DNA of 64,000 nucleotides from the NCBI GenBank assembly GCA_037903475.1, contig JBAJFG010000472.1, forward strand, positions 434,001 to 498,000, given 5' to 3'. The stretch is from Ancylostoma caninum. Its lineage: Eukaryota > Nematoda > Chromadorea > Rhabditida > Ancylostomatidae. Shown here piece after piece: positions 13,001-25,000 of this stretch. The notes below the pieces were generated by a model, which saw only the letters and a program-made list of their open reading frames with translations, had not been told where the DNA came from and made no database searches. Within the stretch, counting starts at the first letter, position 1. Each line of letters opens with the position of its first letter. The position numbers and the translations under genes are program-made.

Positions 13001-16000
13001 ACAAAACAAAACCATAAACAGAAGAAAAACACCAATATCGGCAACGCCCGTGTCGCTCCGCGTGGGTAATTCGGCGCGGAAAACCAAATGGGAGTAATTC
13101 TGTGCAAAAATGATTGGCCTTAACTGTAGCTCCAACAGCCAATCTCGTGTTTAATTTCGGCCAAAATCATGGATTTCAAACCGATCCTATTCAGAAAAAA
13201 GGTGCTGCGACGTGCATCTGCTTCTGTACTACGGTCATTGATTAAACCCAAAAATCCTAGTAATGTTAATCGATGTGTTAGAGGTTTTACAACTTTGAAA
13301 AAAGACTGGCCATTCCCTACTTACGTCCAGAACCAGTGAAGATCCAAAAAAAAATCCAGAATTATATAACGAAGACGACGAACCTCAACTGTACAACTTT
13401 CTCAGCTGCTCTTGTATCTCTCTTTTGCACCTGGGTGAGTAACGAGGTTATCGAATCGTTGATCTGGAAAATTACAATGCTATCTTACTTAATATCGGAA
13501 GTCTTCAAACGTTCTTTGGGACCTTCTGCATCTTTGGTCCTTCATTGCTGGCGATTTCATGATAGACGGGGTAGTCCGCCATTTGTCGCGGTTGCGTGTT
13601 ATGTTGTGATGCTGATGACGGTCGCATTTCTTCATCTGCCACGCTGCAACTCAATCCTTTCCTGAGCAGTTTTTAAGAAAATTTGCACAGCAATGAGAAG
13701 CACTGAGGGCAGACGAGGGCTAGGTGCACAAGGACGGGACCAAATTTTCACAGAACACCCTAAAAATCTAAACAGATCTCACTAAGACTGTTAAAGAATT
13801 TTAATTGTCAAAAAATTATGAGACTATGAATCGGAGGTTGGTGACTGTAGCACATAATGAATATTAAACACCGCGTGGTGCTGCCCTACGCGCGCGGCAG
13901 CGATTGCGGAGGCTCTAACCAATATATCGATTGAATGTATATATCAGTATATCGATTGATTTTTCCAAACAAGGCTATATCTTCAATTCGTTGGAGATTA
14001 TAAATATAAGTAACACCACTCGAATTTAGCCCAAATAATTTTTTAAAAAAAACATACATATGTCCCCCTCTAGAAATTGAAGCACCTGAGGACTCAGCGA
14101 AATTGAAAGAGGCTAGAAATTTGAGAAGATTACAACTGTGGAGCAAAAAAAAAACTCTGTGGCCAGCATAGGTCACTGCCAAACAATTTTTTTTTCTTTT
14201 TTCAGCATTCTTCTTACCTACAGCCTTGGTTATCCTATTACCTCAAACGCTATAAAATTTCGAGTTTTTTCTATGCCTCGACTTCAACTTTTACTGTAGA
14301 ACGAATCTCCATCGAAGAGCGCTCTCTACTACCGCCACATCGATTAAAATCCCTTACAAAAACTGAATTTGTACGATGACGATCTATTCACCTGGGAGCG
14401 GAATTCAGAAATGGCTAGTGCAGTCAGTATAGCAAGCTCAGTAAGACTGATTAGGTCAGATTTCGAGCTGATCTTAATTCCAGCAAAAATTCCACCGTAA
14501 ATAATGATAAATAAATAATGACAGCTAACCACGCCAAGAGCATCATTTCACGCGAGCAAAAGTTCGAACTCCACTGGATGATATCCATTTAAATTTTGAT
14601 TCACTCGGTTTTCTTTCAATAAAGCTACTGGCTACTCGCTACTATAAAAGCATACTTCATGTCAACCACAAATTTGAGGTTGACTGTTATTTTTTAGATA
14701 GCTGTTATTGTTAAAAGACGATGAGCACAACCAAATAGATATTGGTCACAGAGTTCGCTCGAAATGTGTAGAGTGGTCTCCAGGATCTCAAAAAAAATTC
14801 GATTTCCCGCCATGCTAATGTGTATGGTCGAGTGCAGAGCGCTGCAGACTTGTAAACGGACATCGGCGGTTCGGGACAGAACCTAAATCAGGGATGAGCG
14901 GAAGTCGGAAGTTGGGGGAAGTTCGAAATCTGACGAAATTTGGGGGCAGTTCGAAATCTGGCGAAATTTGGAGCGATGAATAAAGCGCGTCTGAGCTGGC
15001 GTGACCCAACGACTGCCAATCGTCCAGAAATCTAGAAGCCAGAAGCTCACATGAGACAAGAATTCAGGAACTTCCGACTTCCGGAAACCGAAATTCCGCT
15101 CATCCCTGACCAAAACCCTCTGAACCCCGTCTACAAACAACCATAACCATAAAAACCCTATGTGTGTGCCAACCACATCGAGGCAATAGGAAACCGATGT
15201 GTTTTCCTTGTTTTCGAAGACTGTTCATCAGATTTCGAATATAGCCCTCTAGTAGCATGTTAGACAAGCCTTCTAAGCGTACAAAGCCTGTTTAAGTCTA
15301 GCGTCTTAAATTCGCGCATTTCTTTGATCCTCATCAGATCCTCACGAAAATGAGGGACCCTAAAGAACGAGCTTTCTTGTATCTTCGTAAGGAATTGTAA
15401 AGCATTTAATCAACGCCTTCTGACGATTTCAATTAAGCAAGGAAAGACCTCGAATACAAAAATGATGTGGGATTCGTCCTTTATTTGCGCCTCCACAGAT
15501 GCACTCACCACAATTATTGCACACGCGAAAACAAGGCCGCGCCGCAGCACCCATGCGACGCGGCAGACTAGCTGAGCGTTTTGGTTCTCGAGAGTGATGG
15601 AGGCCGTGGTATTGTTTGTTTATTCCACTGTTAGTTCTTTCATGACTATGAAATAAACTGAGAGCTACCCCGATAATCATAGCACCTACGGGAACCTCCA
15701 AATGTCCGCAATCAAGAGGGGCGTGGCCACGACGCGGCTTTAGGCAGAGACACAGGCGCTCTGTATGCTGCCACCGGTTGTCTGCAGAGTCAAAGAAGCC
15801 AGGGGCAGCGTAGAGAGCGCCTGCGTCTGGTCAAACAGCCGCGCCGTGGCCATGCCCCTCTTGATTGCGGACATTTGGAGCTTCCTGTAGTTGGTTTGCC
15901 GCGCCGATTAGGTGGAGCGGCGAGGCTTCGTTTTCAGGTGTGCATTAACGATTGGCGACCCCTGTATGTTAACTGGGAAAGAAATCTGATCGTGAGTGAA

Positions 16001-19000
16001 CATAAATGCATCATGAAAACACCCTAGGTTGGTTAGGAAACAGAACGAATAAAGAATTCAGTGCTTGCGCTCTTATCTCTTATCTCAGGCTGTTTAGGTG
16101 TCCTGAAATCCCCCCTCGGGTCGTATGCATTGCTGTGCATGAGCACATTTTATCATTACATCTATTGATCAGCTGATCGAGTCGACAATACTACTGATAC
16201 TTACTGATATTATTGATCCCTTATATCAGTCCTAGACAAAACTATGAAATTCCAAAATGAAATCATTCACGTCCACGAACGCAGGAATTAGAAATCCTAA
16301 CATAAAAGCACAAAAGCCCTGTAGTCATCAATGCATGGAAGTCTGAACATGCGTTGCGTTTCATAAATCACGCTAGTCAATGGCAAAATTCTCAAAAGTC
16401 ACATTATTAAACGGAATATGAAGAGCAGTGACACCCCATCGACTCGTAAACAATTCGTGATCGATCTGCTCGAATGAAGCATTGAAGCCAGAACCTAGGA
16501 ATCACCACAGAAAGCAGCTCCGTACATTCGGTTCTTCACTAACAGACACTACATAAGGAAAATTTATTAGGATGAGATTCTAGGAAGAATTAACACTCAA
16601 CAATAATGCCATATAAAACCACTTAAAATTGAGGTTAAAGCCTATATATCGACAATAGGTTACTCGCTTGAAAGAACGATACTTAAAGCAAGATTTCTCG
16701 GGGCAGATCACTTTTCAGGCATAGGGTTTGGGTTACTTTAATTGACGGGGACGAGATTCACAAACCAAGATTATAGGGTTTCAGTCTGCGCTTTCAAACA
16801 ATATAAATTAGACTCTGCAGATCTGAAAGGTGTTAATGCAACAACAGAATAAACAGCTAAAACGACGACGAGGACCCAAGGTTAAAACGCTGTGCAAGAA
16901 GTGGGGTTAAATATGAGGTTTAGCGCCTATTAATTAGAAAATGAAAGGAAAGGACAATAGATTAATAAGTTATGAGGTGTTATTGAAAAAGGGTAGCGGA
17001 TGAAACATACAGATCACCTGTTTCGGACATCGGCATTTGTTTGGGCGGCGTCGTTCTTTTCCATTGCTGCAAATATTCATAGATCATGAAGAAAGAGGTC
17101 CAGAAAAGAGGTAATGATCCAGGAAGTGAGCAACAGTTACAGGAAGAAGCTCCAAAAAAGGAGGATCTCCCACTTGATCTTTCATTTTTAAGGTGAATTA
17201 CGCTCGAAAATTGAACAGCTCAACAAAAATAAGCAAAAAAGAATGGGAAAACCAGAAAAAAATAAAGAAAATTCCCACGTGTTTCTCAAAAACCAGGAAT
17301 AAAATACGGAACAGAATACCAACCTCGCATCGCCGGCGGCTTGTACGTCCTGATCGGTTCCCCGCGCATAACTGCGCGAGCAACCCGGGATGACAACGAC
17401 GTCGCTTGCTCCGTTTGTGGCTCAGGCTTCGACCGTTCAACAGTTAAACGACCAGCTAAGCGGCTGGATCTGTTTTCGCGTTGGGACTCCCCACCACCAC
17501 TGTAGCCTGGTTTGCATTGGTTGTCGCGGGCTGACTTGGTTAACCGTATTTCCTCTGCAAATCAATTCATAGTGAAACTAGCCTGGTTTTGAAAGAAAAC
17601 AGGAGAAAAGAGAAGTAAACATGATGTCAAAGAGACCAATGTCGGACTTATTTTAATAAGAAGAAAAAAAGAAACCAGAGCCAGGATGCATCACTGGGTA
17701 TACCCAGGGTAAGTGTATAGTCAGTGTTGAAAATGGGTAACCTTGTGCAGGTTGAGGCCCTGGGTAACCTCAATGGTGGATCAAAGCTCAAAAAAGAGTA
17801 CCCAGAACGCTCACTCTGCCTGTTCCAGTGCTTTTCATCTCCGCTCTCCTCTGTTGGTGTGGCATCTCCGCTTGAAATATCGTCAACTTCATAATCTTCC
17901 TCCACTATACTGCCTCGTAGAGATGAAGAGCGATCGCTGTCTTAATTAAGATAATCAAATATGCACAGCGATGTCCAGAATTTGTCGAAACAGCTGACAA
18001 AACAAACCGTTACGATTTCTTTCCTTGCCACGTCTCATAGCTATTGGCACCCTCAATATGCCGCGCTTCGGCTTCGAGTATGAAAAATCACCATGAGAGA
18101 AATCGTTTCCTGACAAATCACTATGGAGATTTCGGTTTTCTGAGTTTTCCGACCTGAAATACCTGTATAAATCCTCCGAAAAACAAAAACCTTACAGTTA
18201 ACAGCGCTGCAAACTGATTTGCACACTCACTTCTCATGAGTCGATCCAGCGTTTTCCTCCGGATCCTCGCTGTGCTTCGCATTGTACTCGGACTCTACTT
18301 CCTGGCTCCAATCAAAGGATCCGATCGACTCGAAAGACTGACACAACTGCATGTAAGACATTGACGAAGAGGATGGAGCTTCGCCGGACACGCTTTGGGT
18401 TTCCAGATGGGTGTCAACCCGTAGGCCATCCTATAAAACAGGAGTAAAGCACAAAGGTCAACAATGTTGCTCTAAAAAAAATTCAAAATCAAATGAATAA
18501 CTATGATAACCGAATATTGGGGTAAACATTCGCTTTGTGTGCTGTTGATGGAATCATTTCGCCTTCTATTTCCAACATTCCGCCTTTGACCGGCTTCAGC
18601 GCGCATCGATGCGCGCTCGTTTTGTTGCAGTTGTGTCTAAAAATGAATTGAAACTGCAACACACAGGTGATATGTGCACTTTAGATATACACTGAATATT
18701 CATTTTCAAAATCCTGTTTTGAATTCAGTAAACAAGGGAATTCACCAAAGCACTGACAAGAAAAGCGTGCAACTCTACTTCCGCAGACTGAAGCGATATC
18801 CATTTGCATTGAGAATAAGCCAACGGTAACCAGGCAAACCTGTGAGGGTTATCGCTATTGGTGATGATATAGACCATTTTGCTAGTCTAGTTTCGCCGGA
18901 GGGGGGGGGGGGGGCGGTCGTATGGCGCGATTCTTCGGGTGACACTATAGAAAGATGCGATCTGAGCTTGCTTCTACCACCAGGTATACTGTCTCGCGTC

Positions 19001-22000
19001 GCGGTTTGCCTGGGTCTGCCTGGCAGGACAACTTTGCCTGATTACGCGTTTATGGATCCCACCCTCGCGCTTGGATGCGTCATTGAGATCACCCAAGGTT
19101 AACGTGTTGACGCCCGTGTTAATGATGGGCAAATTTGTGTGGTGTATTTACGGTTAACAGGATACGTATGTACGGTTACCAGGGTAATCTCAATGATGCA
19201 TGCGGTCCCTGGCTTGAAGCTCTGCCTGCCATTTGTTGCACTATATATACTATTTCTGCATTCTGGTCATGGGAAGAAGAAAAAATGCCACAAAAAACTA
19301 TTGGTAAAGTACTTATCCGTTATCCTTTTACTGATACTCCAAGGCAAACGTCTTCATGTAAACAAATCTACCTCACATGGCACATATCAACATGTTTACC
19401 CACACGTGACGTTATCAGGTCATAGATTATCCCCAGACTTCTCCAGCAATCGTGGCGATCGCCACATGGATAAAGTGGATAAGGAGACCCCAGACGTAAG
19501 AGCGATGATAATAAATGGGGCGTGGCGATCGATAGGCATCGTTTCCACTATTGCTATCATTCAATCGCCAGTTCATTTTGGGCATACCTTCGAGAGTACG
19601 GGCGACGAGCTCCGTTTGGCAGCGATCCATGGCGATGTAACGTGCAATCGATACGTATCATTTCCACGGTCCTTATCTCTTATATCGCCGGTTCATTTCC
19701 ATCCATTTTGAACTAGCGGAGTCTGGGGATACTCTCATAGCTAACGGTGGACTCAGTAAAGATCATTACTGAGCTTTCAGTCTTCAGGGCTGGGCTCTAG
19801 CACTACCTTAGAGTATCCGCAGACTTCGCCAGTTCAAAATTAATCGAAATGAACCGGCGATATAAGAGATAAGGATCGTGGAAATGATACGTATCGATTG
19901 CCACGCTACATCACCATGGATCGCTGCCAAACGGAGCTCATCGCCCGTACTCCCGAAGATATGCCCAAAATGAACTGGCGATGTGAATTGTAGATATAGT
20001 GGAAACGGTGCCTATCGATCGTCACGCCCCATTTATTATCATCCCTCTTACGTCTGAGGTCTCTTCATTCACTTTATCCATGTGGCGATACCGGCGCTCA
20101 TGGCGATCGCCACGATTGCTGGCGAAGTTTGAGGATACTCTTAGTTCCCCATTAGCTTCAAAATGAGCGGGGTGCAGAAAATCACCTGTACTTTCACATA
20201 AAAACTTGCACATTCCATAATGAAACTGAATCGTTTGAATGTCTAACTAATAGAAGGGATTATAGAAAGAAAACGTTTGCCATAACACAATACAAAAAAA
20301 ACCATTTCATTCCAGCTCATCCTCAACTACATCTTATGTGACAGCCGCTCCCTACACTGCGACAGCAGCTGGCCACACATTGGCATTATGCACGAAACGG
20401 TTCCAGCGTAACGGGCCATTGCGGACACATAACAGGCAAATTAACCTTTTCGGCACGGTCATTTCCACTGAGTGAGAATAAAAATGCACACAACAACTTT
20501 GCTGCAACCTTTGCACGGCGCCGTTCTATGAGAGGAGTGAAGAGCAAGAAATACGTTAGAGAAAGGGACCCATCAGTAGCAAAGGCACAAGGGGAGTTGT
20601 GGGGATATGAAAAGAGAACAAAAAAAAAAAAAAGGAAATCCGTCATTTTGAGTATGCAAATCGCAGAGATCTCAAAAATAACGATGTTCAAGGAATGTTT
20701 AGATTTTTAGAGATGAACATTCGAAAATAGATAGCAGAAATGAGGAAATACAACTAAGCCGATAAGAGCTTTCAAATCAGGAGGAGGGTTACCTGAAAGT
20801 TAAGAAGACACCAGGAGGCCATTGCATCATTGAAATTACCCGGTATTTTCCCATAGTTAACACGGGCGTTGACCCGTTTACCCTAGGTAATCTCAATGCA
20901 TTGAATGACAAAGTGGACACCGCTATTAAGGCACATATTTTAGTTCCATACAAGATTTTTTGAAGAATAGGTTTCAAACATTCCGGTTTCTTAATGATTT
21001 AACTTCCAGAAATCACTAATATTTGAGCAATTTATCTGACCAGCTTTCCGAATTACAATAGTTTTCTAATTTTGACTATTCAACTGTTCGGGTAATCCGA
21101 TTTACCAAATTTCCACATTATTGAAACCCCCTGAACACTAGTATAAGCAAATAAACCCTTGAATTCCAATCGATTTGGCCAAAAATGTGCTATAGATCCC
21201 ATATTAATGCAAAGCCCCTGTATAGAATCACACAATAGGACGGTATGAATTCATCCACGTAAAATCTCATTCCACAATGGTTGCACATTACCAGGAATAC
21301 ACTTGTACAAAAGTGCCACTATCGATTAGGATATTATACCTGTTGGTTTTCGCTTCGCTTTCGAGTCCTCCCTAACATTAATAGCACACAAAACCGCCAA
21401 TTCCATGTTCATGCAATGAGTGCAGGTTTTTCATTTTAATGATGCTTCCGGGATTTTCAAGTGAATTTTCCATATTAGACTTATTTACCAGTTACCCACT
21501 GTTTGGAAATTATGCGAGGACAGTTCCAACTGTAATACCAGGAGGACATCCGAGGAATATTAATGTAATAGATATAATTCTCAGCTGCAAAAATAGCAAG
21601 CTACAATAAAATATGAATATTACACAAAAAAAACTTGCTCTTAACTTTTGTTTCCCTCAATCTCATAAGAGCCTTCCCTTTTCCTAGAAATAAGCCAAAA
21701 ACCGATGCTTATTGAAGTGGAACATTTCTTAGGAATGGGCCAAAAACCAAACTTCGAGAAGAAAAAAGAGCCAAGAAAGGGATCAAATATCAATGTTTCC
21801 GAAGGAAAATTGGAAACAGAGAGAAATAGAGAGGGAAAAAGGAAAAGAAGAAAGAAATCAACTCTAAGGACGAAATTCCGCTCAGCAGGCATACAAAGGA
21901 TAAGAACTCCCTTGAAATCTTTAGTTCTCTCAAAAGAAAACCTCACCCGCAACCTCAGAAACAGGCAATATAACCCGCTGAATATGAGACTCACAAAATG

Positions 22001-25000
22001 CGCTACCTAGTTGATATATTTCTCTTCAAATGACTCAAAAAAGAGACAGAAAACCCAAAAAAAAAACTTGTCACAGCCAGATGTTCAATGTAAAACTTAC
22101 CGTTCGCCTAAATCGCATCGGCGACGGCGCTCTGCCTTGGTCCGGTTTTCCGCGTCGTCGATTGGGATTCGGCTGATAATTCAGATAACCTCCTGGCTGT
22201 TGCGGATCATAGAGTGATTGCGTTGAATTCTAAACCAACAACTTAGACTCAAGCTAACCCCTGCTAAAAATAGACCGAGGCACTTACGTAAGAGTATCTT
22301 GAATTAGAATTTCGTTCGTTATGACCATCACGACCTCCCTAAAAGGAACATGCTTATTCATCAGAAGGGAACAAATAAGAACTGATGGAGAAGAAACAAT
22401 AGATAAACGCTCGCGAGGGCATAAAACGGGTATGAGTCAGGCACCTGCGATAATGGCGGCCGTGAATTCTGTCGATTGCTGTAATCTCGCGTATTTCTTT
22501 TGCCACTAGATGTCGAATTTGTAATGTCGTTTCGTCCAGCATGGTAAACTTGTCTAAAACATGAAGCCAACCACGTAAACGAATAAAGAGTAGTTGAACG
22601 GTTGGAAAAAAAGAAATGATTGAAAAAATAAGCAAAAGACTAGAAAACGACACAAGAAAACGAACCTGTTTCCCGAGTACCCTCCGCCTCCTCCTCCGCG
22701 TGTAAACGTTCGCGATCCTGAGATTTTACCAAAACTGTCTCGTCGATCACTACACATTGAAGCCGCGTCAGGAGTTGTACTCCCAGAATCACCATGGTCT
22801 AAACGAGTAAATGAACATACATATAACTATGGAATGCACAGGTGGCTTGGAATAAGAATTGAACAGGATGAAAACTCCTACTAAAGGAAAGAAAGAAAAC
22901 CGAAAGCTAATCGACAACGGCGTAGGTAAAATCATGGGTTGAAACGATGCAAGGACAAATGATACGAAAAAAAAAAGAAACGGTTTGAAACGTACGTAAC
23001 TAAGATTCTAGAGAAAGCATCATCTCTGAGATCACTGAGAATATATGTCTGGATTCATATAGCACATAGATGTCGTTAAGAAGTGAGTTAGTTATTATTC
23101 AGGGAAAACGACATAGTTTTTGGATAAATTTGGATAAAATGACAATCAAGTGGCGATGAAAATGAAATGGGGAAGACACCGGATTTACGACCACAGGGAA
23201 AAATTCACAAAATCGAGCTTCTATTTATAAAATGCAATAAAAATCTTCCATGCAAAGCACAAAAATATTCCATTTATCAAGGAAATAGATGGCTAGAGGA
23301 TGACTGAGAGGAAACCATGGTGAAAGAGGTGGACAAAGAGGGAGTGAAAGAGACGAAGAAGGAAATCGCAGGGTATTCCGGTGAATAATGCCACATGCTC
23401 CAAAACATTATTAACCCACAGGAGAACCAGACCAGGGGCCGCATCCACCATTGAGATTACCCCGGGTAAACGTGTCGACGCCCCCGCCCCAGAAGTCGTT
23501 AAAACACATCAACACATTTACCCTTGATGATCTCAATGATACTTCCAGACTAAGTGAACCTCCTTGAAATGCAATGTAAAAGAACACACTGTTAAATTCC
23601 ATGAACCAAGAACAAATTCTCCATATCATGGTAAAAACTCACAAGAATGGACAGACTCAGTGTCGTTACTACGTCTTCTATGGCTATTTTCGTTGATTCT
23701 TCCTGTAATACAGCTGCTGGCGAAAAAAAGAAGAGAAGAAAAACGACAGATACGATAAGGAGAAATTGACAGCTATTTCAACACACCTGCTCCACCAAAA
23801 TCAAGCGATATTCGCGGGGAACGTCGACGGGTCGTGGGTTCAGTGGGTGGTTTAGAGTCGCTTGGTGGTGGACCACTGGCCGTCACATCCGTTCCCTTGC
23901 GCATCATACCTAAGTAGATCAAATTAAAGAGGGAATGTGGACTAAAAAACGGTTGAATTTTTCAAAAAAAAAAACCCCATCACGTCATTTGTGCATTTGT
24001 TGTCCATATTTGCACTCAATCCCCTCACATGTTTTCAATTAGAGTCTCACATACCATAGTCGACACCGGTTTCGGTGCGAAAGTGAAGGGGAAAACATCA
24101 TCAGGTGACACTTTTGCACAGCCTTACCCATTGTTTCCTGAATCTAACGCTGGGGAATGCTCGAGGATCTCGTTAAATAAGATCACCTAATTGAACTCCC
24201 AAGATATATCACTGGAACATTTTCGTTTTGCCCTCCGACATCTGGGAAAGACATTAACCTCCCTTCGCAATGCCCCTGACAGACGCCACGAATAAAACAT
24301 AAATAACCATAAACACCAAGGACATAAACATAACATCGTCGTGCAGTGTAAGAACGAAGAAACCGCACATAAAATGACAAAACCACTCAGACAGCGGCGC
24401 CCACAGCCGGACTTCTGAGCAAGTTCACAAAATGCGCTGATACCAATAAAATTTGATGTATCTGAGAAATCATTGCTGGTGACAACTATGATTGGTCATT
24501 GAATGGGAAATCACATTAGGCGAACTGACTAGTCCAGATCGAAATCCTATCAAAGTATCGCTAGCAAAAGGCGTGAGGCCTTGTATCAAATTCTGCCTCT
24601 TTTTCTAATCCAGAAATCTACTAGTAAAAGGAGATGTGAGATGGAACTGAGATGTGAAAGGATAAATACACAGAAGAATAAAACTACAGACTCGCTAAGG
24701 AAAATAAAAAGGCAATGAAAAATGTTCCAATGCGAATCCGAGTAATCTAAAAAGAAACACCCACCTTCCTCGTAATATTGCGAATAATAATGGGTATACG
24801 ATGAAACATTGCGTTCGAATCCGTGAAATTTACGCTTTGGTGGGGGGCCATATTTGAACATACGGAGCACAGGCAGTTGACGCCCGTCAACCAACACTCA
24901 CAATTCAGGCAATGAACCATTTTTCCAACGCGGCGATAATCATTAGTGTTAATTGAACAATATTTTCCGAAACAACATAACATTTTTAATTGACCACGTG

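Larger units (their letters stand above)
13662..17017 (-). other. SMG6 intron 12 (3.4 kb)
   Basis: Carries two MITEs (14889-15108 and 15689-15887) plus unassigned A/T-rich sequence. Exons 12 and 13 join in phase, so no missing exon is expected. Confidence 0.7.
18637..22100 (-). other. SMG6 intron 7 (3.5 kb)
   Basis: Contains two GGTAA-family copies and the head-to-head pair of MITEs at 19425-20140. A G-run lies at 18901-18915. No exon is missing, since exons 7 and 8 join in phase 0. Confidence 0.75.

Noticed and set aside
19139..19711. 190-codon plus-strand frame
   Set aside because: It spans a GGTAA repeat and the first MITE of the head-to-head pair; the frame is a by-product of repeats inside an SMG6 intron.
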